Assembly: GCF_003289645.1 (NCBI RefSeq)
Contig: NZ_QLYX01000011.1
Location: forward strand, 186,001 to 250,000
Length of the DNA stretch: 64,000 nucleotides
Reading direction: 5' to 3'
Source: Actinomadura craniellae
GTDB lineage: Bacteria > Actinomycetota > Actinomycetes > Streptosporangiales > Streptosporangiaceae
A program made the translations under genes and the position numbers. Positions 8,899-16,788 of the stretch are shown one piece after another. Below the pieces are notes generated by a model. It ran no database searches, was not told the DNA's origin, and saw nothing but the letters and a program-made list of their open reading frames with translations. Each line of letters opens with the position of its first letter. The first letter of the stretch is position 1.

Positions 8899-9669
8899 CT
8901 AGTGGGCTTGGTCGGGTTCGGTGAGCGCGATCTGCTGCCAGGCCCGTGTCCAGATCTCCAGGTCGGCCTGGTCGGCTCCGCAGCCTTCGATGTAGGCGCG
9001 CACGAGGTCGAGGCTGGGCAGCGTGGGGCGGTTGCTGAGGGTGGAGAAGGTGGAGGCGGCGTACCGGTTGCCGACCGCGTTCGCCATCTTGCGGTAGCTG
9101 GCTTTTCCTTTCCAGACCCGGTAGGCGCTCATCAAGGTCATCAGTTCGGTTGCCGTGGTGGCGGTGAGCGGGTCGGGTTTGAGGCCACGTCCGGGCCGGG
9201 GCTCGGTCGCCGTCTCTCCTGACGGGTCTTCGTCGGGCCGGCCGGGGTAGTGCCCGGGGTCGCCGTCGGCGCGGGGCTGGTCGGGTTCCCGAGTGGGGAG
9301 GGTTTGCTGGGCCGGTTCGCTGCGGGAGAAGTCGTCGAACAGTTTCTTGGCGACTTCGATGACGGCCGGCCCGGCTCCGCAGTCGGTGAGGGTGCCCTCG
9401 ATGGAGTACCACCGGAACCCGAACTCCACGTCCCCGCGCATGAACTGCTCCGCCTTGTGGGGGTTGATGTCCCAGCGGCGAGCGTGCGCGATGACCTGGT
9501 CCCGGTCGGGGCCGTGCAGCAGCACGTACAAAATGATCAGCTTGAGCTTCTCGCGCTCGGTGCCCTGGCCGGGGTAATTCAGCTCCAGGAATCTCTCCAT
9601 GGCAGCCTTGGTGATAGGAGCAGTTTCGGGTGATTTGCCGTTTTTCTTGCTTTTCCACCTCAACCTCAT
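8899..9669 (-). CDS. XRE-like helix-turn-helix protein, function unknown
   Basis: A 256-aa protein with two parts. The C-terminal part (about residues 170-250: SYRKMANAVGNRYAASTFSTL, LDLVRAYIEGCG, WTRAWQQI) is the XRE-like domain common in actinomycete regulators. The N-terminal part (ERFLELNYPGQGTEREKLKLI, HARRWDINPHKAEQFMRGD) is helical and unrecognised; a proline/aspartate-rich linker near 120-165 joins them. The start has GAGGTGA upstream. It stands alone, facing an 0.9-kb gene-poor stretch, so no operon context helps. Confidence 0.7.
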   Translation of the reverse strand: MRLRWKSKKNGKSPETAPITKAAMERFLELNYPGQGTEREKLKLIILYVLLHGPDRDQVIAHARRWDINPHKAEQFMRGDVEFGFRWYSIEGTLTDCGAGPAVIEVAKKLFDDFSRSEPAQQTLPTREPDQPRADGDPGHYPGRPDEDPSGETATEPRPGRGLKPDPLTATTATELMTLMSAYRVWKGKASYRKMANAVGNRYAASTFSTLSNRPTLPSLDLVRAYIEGCGADQADLEIWTRAWQQIALTEPDQAH

Positions 9670-10124
9670 TGCGACTCACCTCAACCGATCTTGAAGCTGG
9701 CGGTGTGCGCGGCGGTATGGGTGGGTCGTGCTCTGGCGGCTCTGGTGCGGAAGCCAGGCATGCAGGAGACGGCGCTGTCCATTTGCGGTCGCTTCACTTT
9801 CGAGAGCGGTTCTGGTTCAGGACCGGGCGGATAGGAACGATCTGGGTACAGCCAGCCCAACGATTGGCGGTCAGAGGGCGGCTTACGGAGAAATCATGGC
9901 CTATGGGGGCTGGTGAGCGCCTGAGGTTTGGGCCCACTCAGTGCAGGGTGTACGAAACTGAACACTGTCCGGTATCCAATTGTTCCCATTGCATGGCAAC
10001 CCTGGCCGGGTGGTCACTGTATCGGCGGGGTCAGTGAGATGTTCACCCGTGTTCGATTCTGCTGACAAACAGTCGCTAGGAGTTGTTTCGGGGAATAATC
10101 GAGTGTGGAGTCACCGCGTCACAT

Positions 10125-10136
10125 GACACATGTGTC
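10125..10136. promoter_or_regulatory. Perfect 12-bp palindrome GACACATGTGTC
   Basis: A perfect dyad in a gene-poor, relatively AT-rich stretch; it could be an operator for a flanking gene, but no adjacent promoter is clear. Confidence 0.3.
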
Positions 10137-10274
10137 GATATTGTGGTGATTTATCCGGGAGGGTTGTCCAGGACCGGGCGGCTTCACCTGGAAGCGGTGA
10201 GAACGAACGACGGAAACCTGTTGGCGGCAGGAGTTGTTCGATCACCGTCACGGTTCGCCCTTGCCGGGCGGCCG

Positions 10275-10309
10275 CAGGGCCCACCGGAGAGCAGTCCCGG
10301 TGGGCCCTG
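10275..10309. terminator. Strong 13-bp stem-loop
   Basis: Arms 10275-10287 and 10297-10309 pair perfectly (CAGGGCCCACCGG with CCGGTGGGCCCTG) around a 9-base loop. There is no U-tract, as is common for actinomycete terminators. No gene clearly ends just before it, so it may belong to an unannotated transcript. Confidence 0.45.
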
Positions 10310-10545
10310 AACGTTTGGCGAACATCAGCGAACGAAACCCACCGCAACTGCGGGAACCTGACCAACACGAACCCGGTTGCGCCAGACGGCGGTCCGCCGG
10401 TTCTCTTCGAGGTGTTCTGATCATCCGCGCCCGAAGCCCGATGTCTTTGATCGGTTTCGTTTCCCCTGGTCAAGAGGCGCCCGATGATGCGTCACCGTTT
10501 CCCAGACGCCACACCGACCTGCTGTCTCCGGGGAGCCGCCAGCTG

Positions 10546-11043
10546 ATGACCGCATTACTCGTCCAGGTGAACCGCACGGTGACGCCACGGCAGAGCCGCA
10601 CGATCGGGCGGCCGCGTCCCCACGGCCCGCGAAGTGCCGACGAAGTCGTCCTGGCCCTCACGCTGACCACCCTGTGGAAGCTGATCAGCGGTCGCCGCCT
10701 GCGCGAAGCCTGGCTGCTCCACGAGCTGACCCCCGAACAGCTGATCGACTTCTGGGCCGATGACCACCGGATCCACAACGTTCAGAAAGGCAATCCCGCA
10801 CCATGGCCTTCCACGACCCCGACACCTGGCCGCCCGCTTCACCCCAGCCCGCGGCACCCGCATCCAGCCCCCTGCACCGGGCGATGTTCGCCATCGACAT
10901 CACCGGCTTCGGCCGCCGGAACACCAGCGTCCACCTCCACCTGCGCGCCGCCCTCTACCGCATCGTCACCGACGCCCTCACCGCCATCGGCGTGCCCTTC
11001 GCGACCTGCCACCACGAGGACCGCGGAGACGGCCTGCTGGTGA
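10546..11043 (+). CDS. Possible small protein upstream of cyclase-like gene (3' end doubtful)
   Basis: From ATG 10546 the first 85 residues look protein-like (LALTLTTLWKLISGRRLREAW, LLHELTPEQLIDFWADDH). Beyond about 10803 the frame runs out of register through the cyclase-like gene and becomes proline/threonine-rich low-complexity translation, typical of a shadow frame. Either the real product has this artificial tail, or a frameshift has separated an N-terminal helical domain from its stop. The pairing with the gene at 10803 suggests a common transcript. Confidence 0.4.
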   Translation: MTALLVQVNRTVTPRQSRTIGRPRPHGPRSADEVVLALTLTTLWKLISGRRLREAWLLHELTPEQLIDFWADDHRIHNVQKGNPAPWPSTTPTPGRPLHPSPRHPHPAPCTGRCSPSTSPASAAGTPASTSTCAPPSTASSPTPSPPSACPSRPATTRTAETACW

Positions 11044-11540
11044 TCGCGCCCGCCTCGGTCAGCGCCGAACTCTTCCTCGGCCCGCTACCGGCCCATCTGC
11101 ACGCCGGGCTCCGCCGCCACAACCGCCTTTCCAGCCCTCCCGCACAGATGCAACTGCGCGCCGGGGTCAACGCCGGCTACGTCCACATCGACGACCACGG
11201 AGCCTGCGGCCGGGCCCTCATCCACCTGTACCGGCTCCTGGACGCACCCCTGTTCAAGAGCATCCTCAAGGAACACCCCACCGACCTCGGACTGATCACT
11301 TCCCACTACCTCTACCAGGAGCTCATCGACGACAACCCCGGCCCGCTGGACCCGGGCGCCTTCACCCAGATCGCCATCACCGCCAAGGAAACCTACGCCC
11401 CCGCCTGGATCTGGCTCGCCCCGGCCGCGCCCGCACCCAGGCAGCCCGGCGCTCTGGCGGCCGATGGCGGTCCGCCGCCCTTCCACGCCGTCCGGACGCC
11501 AGGATCCGGCCTCCGGTCAGGCCGGGCTCTGGGCGACTAG
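10803..11540 (+). CDS. Class III nucleotidyl cyclase-fold protein
   Basis: The 245-aa protein shows the cyclase core: FAIDITGFGRRN (first metal Asp), then HHEDRGDGLLVIAP (GDG with second metal Asp), and GVNAGYVHIDDHGACG followed by ALIHLYRLLDA. In catalytic enzymes the last helix carries an Asn and an Arg; here the Arg is kept and the Asn position reads Ile/His, so activity may be altered. The C-terminus is proline-rich and disordered. Proteins of this type occur widely in actinomycetes, sometimes beside signalling or conflict modules; here the neighbour is a small helical ORF. Product and effector are unknown. Confidence 0.65.
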   Translation: MAFHDPDTWPPASPQPAAPASSPLHRAMFAIDITGFGRRNTSVHLHLRAALYRIVTDALTAIGVPFATCHHEDRGDGLLVIAPASVSAELFLGPLPAHLHAGLRRHNRLSSPPAQMQLRAGVNAGYVHIDDHGACGRALIHLYRLLDAPLFKSILKEHPTDLGLITSHYLYQELIDDNPGPLDPGAFTQIAITAKETYAPAWIWLAPAAPAPRQPGALAADGGPPPFHAVRTPGSGLRSGRALGD

Positions 11541-11676
11541 ACCAGGGTTCGAACAGCCTGCGCCACACACGGATCGCCGCCCGTCGGCCAATCCGGGCGG
11601 TCCACCCAGGACACGTCCTCATGTCTGGGCGCACAGATCTTCAGCCGCCGCGCCGGGCGCCGTGACGTCGCCGATC

Positions 11677-11743
11677 ATGTAAAAAAACTTTGACACGGTG
11701 TCCGGTGCTCTTTACATTGGTTGATGTCAGCTTTGTTTTACAT
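11677..11743 (+). promoter_or_regulatory. Promoter with three TTTACAT operator boxes
   Basis: TTGACA at 11690-11695 and TACATT at 11713-11718 are separated by 17 bp. ATGTAAA (11677-11683), TTTACAT (11711-11717) and TTTACAT (11737-11743) flank and overlap them; the outer pair extends to a 9-bp inverted repeat. Binding would cover the -10 and block transcription. The small XRE protein two genes downstream at 12180 is the natural candidate repressor. Confidence 0.7.
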
Positions 11744-11754
11744 GAGGAGCGGCC

Positions 11755-12186
11755 ATGGCCTTCGAGGAGAAACGCGCCTGGGTGATGATCGTGGTCACCG
11801 TCGGCGCGTACGCGATCTACGTGGCGACCGTCCTGAGCCGGGCCGGCGACGCCCCGCTCGCCGACGTCGCCTACGCGGGAGCCCTGCTGTGGACCATCGG
11901 TGGCGCCATCGTCACCGCGATCGTGGCCCACATCGCGATGGCCATCGCGGGCGGCCACGGCGCCGACCGCACCGACGAGCGCGACCGTGAGATCAACCAT
12001 GTCAGTGAGCGCATCGGCCAGTCGGTCGTCGTCATCGGCGCGCTCGCCGTACTGATCATGGCCATCGCCGAGCTGCACCACTTCTGGATCGCCAACGCCG
12101 TCTACCTGGCGTTCGTGCTGTCCGCGGTGCTCAGCTCGTTCGCCAAGATCATGGCGTACCGCCAGGGCGGCTTCCAGACGTGGTGA
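11755..12186 (+). CDS. Four-TM membrane protein (DUF2178-like)
   Basis: A 143-aa protein with four hydrophobic helices, near residues 8-27, 42-65, 86-106 and 112-134, and a short charged loop HGADRTDERDREINHVSERIGQ cut between helices 2 and 3. Membrane proteins of this kind paired with a small XRE repressor are common in Firmicutes and Actinobacteria. GAGGAG precedes the ATG. It overlaps the XRE gene by 7 bases. Function unknown; the operon also contains a quinone-reductase-like enzyme. Confidence 0.75.
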   Translation: MAFEEKRAWVMIVVTVGAYAIYVATVLSRAGDAPLADVAYAGALLWTIGGAIVTAIVAHIAMAIAGGHGADRTDERDREINHVSERIGQSVVVIGALAVLIMAIAELHHFWIANAVYLAFVLSAVLSSFAKIMAYRQGGFQTW

Positions 12187-12413
12187 AGCCGACGCAGGTC
12201 ACCAACGTGATCCGGGCCCTCCGGTTCGCGCACGACGAGATGACCCAGGCCGAGCTGGCCGACCGGGTCGGCGTCACCCGCCAGACCATCATCGCGATCG
12301 AACAGGGCCGCTACTCCCCCTCGCTGGAGATGGCGTTCCGCATCGCCCGGGTGTTCCGGGTCGGACTCGACGACGTCTTCCAGTACCCCGACACCGAAGG
12401 AGACCCCTCATGA
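12180..12413 (+). CDS. Small XRE-family repressor (YozG type)
   Basis: A 77-aa protein consisting of a single helix-turn-helix: TQAELADRVGVTRQTIIAIEQG with SLEMAFRIARVF. The GTG start overlaps the end of the membrane-protein gene, and its stop overlaps the start of the dehydrogenase gene, so all three are translated together. It probably binds the TTTACAT boxes upstream of the operon (inference from position). Confidence 0.88.
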   Translation: MVKPTQVTNVIRALRFAHDEMTQAELADRVGVTRQTIIAIEQGRYSPSLEMAFRIARVFRVGLDDVFQYPDTEGDPS

Positions 12414-13363
12414 AAGCGATCGTCCAGGACGAGTACGGCCCGCCGCACGTGCTGAGCCTCGGCGAGGTCCCGACCCCGACGCCCGGTGCCGGCGACGTGC
12501 TGATCCGGGTGCACGCGGCCGGCGTCGACTACGGCGTGTGGCACATCATGACCGGGCTGCCGCTCATCGGCCGCCTCGGCTTCGGCCTGCGCCGCCCCCG
12601 CAACCGGGTGCCGGGCATGGACGTGGCCGGCGTCGTGGAGTCCGTCGGCACCAAAGTGACCGCGTTCCGCCCCGGCGACGAGGTGTACGGCGCGGCGACC
12701 GGCACGTACGCGCAGTTCGCGCTCGCCCGCCCGGGCAAGCTCGCCCGCAAGCCCGCCAACCTGAGCTTCACCGAAGCGGCGGCCGTACCCGTGTCAGGGG
12801 TGACCGCGCTGCGGGCCGTCGGCCAGGTCACCGCCGGCGAGAAGGTGCTGGTCATCGGCGCCGGCGGCGGAGTGGGCAGCTTCGCGACGCAACTCGCGGC
12901 CGCCGGCGGCGCCCACGTCACCGGCGTGTGCAGCACGGCCAAGGCCGACCTCGTCCGGTCGCTGGGCGCCCAGGCCGTCATCGACTACACGCGCGAGCCG
13001 CTCACCGGGACATACGACCTGATCATCGACATCGCGGGCATCCGGCCGCTGACCCAGCTGCGCGGGCTGCTCACCGAGCGCGGCCGGCTCGCCCTCGTCG
13101 GCGGCGAGGGCGGCGGCCGGTGGTTCGGCGGCCTCGGCCGCCCCCTGGCCGCCCGGCTGATCACCCCGTTCACCCGCCACCGCCTGGACGCACTGATCGT
13201 GCTGACCCGCACCGCCGACCTGGACGCGCTGCGCGACCTCATCGAGGCCGGGTCCGTGCGCCCGGCCGTCGGACGCACGTACCCCCTGGCAGAAGCCCCC
13301 ACCGCGGTGGGCGACCTGGCAGCGGGCAACGCACCCGGAAAGCTCGTCATCACGGTCGACTGA
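12410..13363 (+). CDS. NAD(P)-dependent quinone oxidoreductase-like MDR protein
   Basis: A 317-aa medium-chain dehydrogenase/reductase. It has the GroES-like N-terminal domain (VHAAGVDYGVWHIM, GMDVAGVVESVG, FRPGDEVYG), then the Rossmann motif VIGAGGGVGSFATQLA and the 'AAAVPVSGVTAL' segment typical of zinc-free quinone oxidoreductases. No zinc-binding Cys cluster is present. It overlaps the XRE gene by 4 bases (ATGA). Likely reduces a quinone or enone with NADPH, perhaps in response to the signal sensed by the operon. Confidence 0.88.
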   Translation: MKAIVQDEYGPPHVLSLGEVPTPTPGAGDVLIRVHAAGVDYGVWHIMTGLPLIGRLGFGLRRPRNRVPGMDVAGVVESVGTKVTAFRPGDEVYGAATGTYAQFALARPGKLARKPANLSFTEAAAVPVSGVTALRAVGQVTAGEKVLVIGAGGGVGSFATQLAAAGGAHVTGVCSTAKADLVRSLGAQAVIDYTREPLTGTYDLIIDIAGIRPLTQLRGLLTERGRLALVGGEGGGRWFGGLGRPLAARLITPFTRHRLDALIVLTRTADLDALRDLIEAGSVRPAVGRTYPLAEAPTAVGDLAAGNAPGKLVITVD

Positions 13364-13481
13364 TCCAGGGGTGCCGAGGCCACCCAGGACCTCCACGTCG
13401 ATGTCGCTGTCTCGGGCGTCGCGCGGCCGATGCCGGACGCGCCCGTAGTCCCGGACGCTCGGTCGGGCAACGGCTGTCTTG

Positions 13482-14135
13482 TCAGCGGAGCCGGTGGTGA
13501 AGAGGCGCGGCCAGTTCGGTGGTGGTCAGGAGCAGGGCGACGGTGTAGTCGATGAGGCGGTCGCGATCGATGTCCAGATCGCCGCGGAACCAGGTGGTGA
13601 ACAGTTCCCACAGACCGGCCGTGAGGGTCAGACCGGTCAGTTCCAGGTCGGTGTCGGAGAGGGTGACCTGGTCCAGGGTCTCGTGAGTCTGGGCGGCGAA
13701 GATCGCGGCCATGGTCCGGATGATTTCGACTCGTCGCTCCTGGAGCAGGGGCGACAGGGGAAACGCGTGAGTGAGGATGTGGGCGCGGCGCGGATCCGTG
13801 GTCAGGAAATCGAACACGGCGGTCACCACCGCGCGGGTACGGGCCTGTGGGTGGCGGGGGGCCTCGCGGGCGGCGGACAGGATCACGGCGGTGCCCTGGG
13901 CGACCTGGTCATCGATGATCGCCAGAAGCAGTGCGTCCCGGTCCGGGAAGTTCTCGTAGAAGTAGCGGTCGTTGAGCCTGGCCTCGGCGCACACCCGCCG
14001 TACGGTCGTGGCCGTCCACCCCTGGGTGCCCAGTAGTTGCAGCCCCGCCGCCAGCAGCGCAGCGCGGCGGCGGGCCCGACGCTGATCGGCGGGCACGCCG
14101 CGGTAGGGGCGTGCGTGAGGGGTCTGCGGCGTCAC
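13482..14135 (-). CDS. TetR-family transcriptional repressor
   Basis: A 217-aa protein. The N-terminal HTH reads RRAALLAAGLQLLGTQGWTA then TTVRRVCAEARLNDRYFYENF, the standard TetR signature, and is followed by an all-helical ligand domain. The frame is open to 14192, but GTG 14135 directly precedes the usual N-terminal extension and leaves the 14187 palindrome outside the gene. It is divergent from the P450 gene; the intergenic palindrome is its likely operator. Confidence 0.88.
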   Translation of the reverse strand: MTPQTPHARPYRGVPADQRRARRRAALLAAGLQLLGTQGWTATTVRRVCAEARLNDRYFYENFPDRDALLLAIIDDQVAQGTAVILSAAREAPRHPQARTRAVVTAVFDFLTTDPRRAHILTHAFPLSPLLQERRVEIIRTMAAIFAAQTHETLDQVTLSDTDLELTGLTLTAGLWELFTTWFRGDLDIDRDRLIDYTVALLLTTTELAAPLHHRLR

Positions 14136-14186
14136 AGCCCCGATTGTGCCGCATCCCTTGACTTCGCCCACAAATCTGGAGACGGT

Positions 14187-14229
14187 ACACACCAGAATTT
14201 CTGGTGTGTCGGTTCACCAGAAATCTTGG
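14187..14229. promoter_or_regulatory. TetR-type operator region: 23-bp palindrome plus weaker second site
   Basis: 14187-14209 is a perfect dyad with arms ACACACCAGAA and TTCTGGTGTGT around a single T. A second imperfect dyad, ACCAGAAATCTTGGT, follows at 14215-14229. Both lie between the divergent TetR and P450 starts, so one bound repressor could shut both promoters. Confidence 0.75.
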
Positions 14230-14257
14230 TCGAGGTGAGACGGGAGCGTGAGGTCCG

Positions 14258-15604
14258 GTGGCCATGGAGAACCCCCCACCGTTGACGCTGGCGGACATCG
14301 ACCTGAGCGATCTGCGGTTCTGGGCTCGGCCACTGGAGGAACGGGCACGGGCGTTCGCGGTGCTGCGCGCCCAGCCGGGCCCGGTGTTCTTCACACTGCC
14401 CAAGCTTCCCTTCCTGGGGCAGAGCCCGGGATCCTGGGCCCTGGTCCGTCATGCCGACGTGCTGGAGGCCAGCCGCCACCCGGAGGTGTTCAGCAGCGAG
14501 CCCAGCGCCACCAGCCCGGCCGACATGCCGCGCTGGATGGACAAGTACTTCAACTCGATGATCGACATGGACGATCCGCGGCACGCCAAGATCCGCCGGA
14601 TCGTCTCCCGGGCGTTCAGCCCGAAAATGCTCGCCAAGGCCGAAGACGACATCGTGCGGCGGGCCGCCCGGATCGTGGACGAACTGGTCGAGGCCGGGGG
14701 CGGCGACTTCGTGTCCCGGGCCGCGGCACGGCTGCCGGTCGAGGTCATCTGTGACATGTTGGGCATCCCCGCGCGGCACCATCAGCGGGTGGTGAATCTG
14801 ACCAACATCATCGTCGGCTACAGCGACCCCGAGTACGTGGGCGCCACCGTGGAGTACAGCGGCGGTACCCCGAAGCTGGGCCGGCTCGGCACGCTTCGCA
14901 TGCTGGGCACGGTGGCGTCGGCGGGATGGCGGCTGCACCGGCTGGCGGCCCGGCTCGGCCGGGAGCGCAGGGCCACCCCCACCCGTGACCTGACCTCGGC
15001 GCTGGTGAACGCCAACGTCGATGGTGAGCGCCTGACCCCGCGCGAGTTCGCCACGTTCTTCCTGCTGCTGGTGGTGGCCGGGAACGAGACCACCCGTAAC
15101 GCGATCGCGCACGGCCTGAAGCTGTTCACCGATCACCCCGAGCAGCGCGAACTGTTGCTGGCCGATTTCGACGGGCGCATCGCAGGGGCCATCGAGGAGA
15201 TCGTGCGCTACAGCAGCCCGGTCATCTTCATGCGCCGTAACCTGACCCGCGACTACGAGATGAACGGTCACACCTTCCGCAAGGGCGACAGGGTGACGCT
15301 GTTCTACTGGTCCGCCAATCGTGACGAGTCGGTCTTCACCGAACCCGAGCGCTTCGACATCACGCGTCCAGCGAATCCGCACGCCGGGTTCGGTGGCCCC
15401 GGCCCGCACTTCTGCCTGGGCGCCAATCTGGCGCGGCGAGAGATCACTGTGATGTTCCGTGAGCTGTTCACCCGCCTGCCCGATATCACCGCAGGGGAGC
15501 CCGACCGGCTCATGTCCGGCTTCATCAACGGATACAAGCGTCTGCCCTGCACCTTCACCCCTCCCACTCCGTCCGCGATCCCTGGCTTGACAGAAGGCGT
15601 ATGA
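14258..15604 (+). CDS. Cytochrome P450
   Basis: Soluble bacterial P450 of 448 aa. The I-helix oxygen-activation motif is VVAGNETTRNAI, the K-helix ExxR lies in AIEEIVRYSSP, and the haem-binding loop is FGGPGPHFCLGANLAR with the axial Cys. Starts are GTG 14258 (GAGG five bases upstream) or ATG 14264. The AGNETTR and GGPGPHFCLG forms resemble the CYP124/125/142 lipid-oxidising group, but substrate cannot be assigned from motifs. No ferredoxin gene is adjacent. Probably repressed by the divergent TetR protein. Confidence 0.93.
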   Translation: MAMENPPPLTLADIDLSDLRFWARPLEERARAFAVLRAQPGPVFFTLPKLPFLGQSPGSWALVRHADVLEASRHPEVFSSEPSATSPADMPRWMDKYFNSMIDMDDPRHAKIRRIVSRAFSPKMLAKAEDDIVRRAARIVDELVEAGGGDFVSRAAARLPVEVICDMLGIPARHHQRVVNLTNIIVGYSDPEYVGATVEYSGGTPKLGRLGTLRMLGTVASAGWRLHRLAARLGRERRATPTRDLTSALVNANVDGERLTPREFATFFLLLVVAGNETTRNAIAHGLKLFTDHPEQRELLLADFDGRIAGAIEEIVRYSSPVIFMRRNLTRDYEMNGHTFRKGDRVTLFYWSANRDESVFTEPERFDITRPANPHAGFGGPGPHFCLGANLARREITVMFRELFTRLPDITAGEPDRLMSGFINGYKRLPCTFTPPTPSAIPGLTEGV

Positions 15605-15630
15605 CCGGAACGGGCGCAGCAGAGCAGCCA

Positions 15631-15674
15631 ACCCTGCCCGGAAGCATCCGGATATGTACAGCCTTTGTGTCCGA
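15631..15674. repeat. 44-bp direct repeat, left copy (possible attachment site)
   Basis: Identical to 26067-26110 at 41 of 44 positions, including the core ATCCGGATATGTACA and TTTGTGTCCGA. The right copy is 93 bp beyond a serine recombinase gene, so the pair may bound a 10.4-kb inserted segment. Serine integrases usually leave only a short identical core, so the repeat could instead come from a mobile-element end. Confidence 0.5.
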
Positions 15675-15698
15675 GGGCGGTCGCATCCGATCAACGAC

Positions 15699-15830
15699 CT
15701 AGAACGGGGAAGCGTGCGAGAAGTCTTGCACGCGGTCGTAGATCTCCCGCAACCACGGCTGGCGGACCTCGGGCAGCCGCGCCAGCGCCGGCTTCGTGGT
15801 CAACTGGCCCTCTGCAATCTGGCGCGGAAG
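15699..15830 (-). pseudogene. C-terminal fragment of an unrecognised protein
   Basis: The frame ending at 15699 has protein-like character only over its last 43 residues (QIAEGQLTTKPALARLPEVR, then WLREIYDRVQDF). Upstream it runs into the oppositely oriented peptidase gene. It sits next to the left direct repeat, so it may be a host gene cut by insertion. Confidence 0.3.
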
Positions 15831-15882
15831 GCCAGGGCACCGACCGCCACACCACGGAGACTCCGGCTGGCAGACTCGGCGC

Positions 15883-16500
15883 GTGACGCCCGGACCCCAG
15901 CGACTGTTCCTGGGATCTGCAGGGTTGGGGGCGCTGCCTTCGTGGCTGGCCTCGCTGCCCGTTACGCCACGCCGGGTGGTGCTGGTCCCCACGGCGGCCA
16001 ACCCTCTCCCGTCGGCCCCCTACCTTCAGGCCGCGGCCGACCTGCTGGAGGCCGAAGGCCTGGCGGTCGATCGCCTGGATCTGGAAGGCGCCGCGTACCA
16101 GGACGTCCGGCAAGTGCTGGGGCGGGCACAGGTCGTTTTCGTCGCCGGCGGCTACGCCATGTTCCTGCTGGAGCATGTCCGGCGCAGCGGATTCGATCGT
16201 CTCGCCGTATCGGCGGTCCGCGAGGGTGCCCTGGCCTACGTCGGGTTCTCGGCCGGGGCGGCTCTGGCCGGCCCGGACCTGCGAACCTTCCAGGACGAGG
16301 AGGATCCGGGAGCGCCCGTTTCCACCGCCGGGCTCGGTCTGGTGCCGTTCGTCGTGCTGGCCCACCGCAACCGGGGACGCGCCGCACGGCACGACCGGCA
16401 GGCCGACCGGCCCGACCTGCCATGGCCCATGATCTCGATCAATGACGACCAGGCCATCGCCGTCACCGGCGCAGGCTGGGAGATCCAGCCTTCCCCGTGA
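15883..16500 (+). CDS. Peptidase S51 (dipeptidase E)-like, type 1 glutamine amidotransferase fold
   Basis: A 205-aa protein. RLFLGSAGLGALPSWLASLP and VVLVPTAANP are followed by VFVAGGYAMFLLEHV and the nucleophile elbow AYVGFSAGAALAGPDL, with Ser in GFSAG as in PepE. ISINDDQAIAVTG is the usual C-terminal segment. PepE enzymes cleave Asp-X dipeptides; whether this one has that activity is unproven. GTG 15883 was chosen at the conserved N-terminus; the open frame extends to 15796 without coding character. Confidence 0.78.
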   Translation: MTPGPQRLFLGSAGLGALPSWLASLPVTPRRVVLVPTAANPLPSAPYLQAAADLLEAEGLAVDRLDLEGAAYQDVRQVLGRAQVVFVAGGYAMFLLEHVRRSGFDRLAVSAVREGALAYVGFSAGAALAGPDLRTFQDEEDPGAPVSTAGLGLVPFVVLAHRNRGRAARHDRQADRPDLPWPMISINDDQAIAVTGAGWEIQPSP

Positions 16501-16664
16501 ACCGGCTCACCGCCCTGGCGAGGTCTACCTGCTCACGACCGATCGCCGTGCCAACCCTGCCCCGCACCGCACCTGGACGACCTGGTCATGGTCGTCCTGC
16601 ACCCTGACCGAAGAGGAGAGCGCAATGTCATGGTGTCCGGCGTCGGCCGGCTCTGCCCGCCAGC

Positions 16665-16775
16665 TTTCTTCATGAACTTGCGATCCTGTGGCGCGACGGC
16701 GATCCGTGTGCGCAGGTGACCCTCTGTGACTTTGTCAGGGCGTATTCTCTGCGCGCCGAGTTCAGCGCCGACGTT
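16665..16775 (+). pseudogene. Short coding remnant, unrecognised
   Basis: About 37 residues (FLHELAILWRDGDPCAQVTL, CDFVRAYSLRAEF) look like real protein but have no plausible start and dissolve into low-complexity sequence that overlaps the opposite gene. It is the only content of the 288-bp gap 16501-16788. Confidence 0.25.
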
Positions 16776-16788
16776 GGGGATGCGTGCC

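Larger units (their letters stand above)
9670..10545. other. Gene-poor stretch of about 880 bp
   Basis: No open frame here has convincing coding character on either strand. GC content drops locally around 9940-10160. It holds the promoter of the minus-strand XRE-like gene at its left, a 12-bp perfect palindrome at 10125-10136 and a strong hairpin at 10275-10309. It could hide a small RNA, but nothing recognisable was found. Confidence 0.5.

Noticed and set aside
7586-9679. 697-codon minus-strand frame
   Set aside because: Antisense to the CU044_5270-like gene and out of frame with the XRE-like gene.
10083-10310. 75-codon plus-strand ORF in the gene-poor region
   Set aside because: No ribosome site or family resemblance, and it runs through the 10275-10309 hairpin.
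14132-15694. 520-codon minus-strand frame opposite the P450 gene
   Set aside because: Shadow of the P450 reading frame; no motif on this strand.
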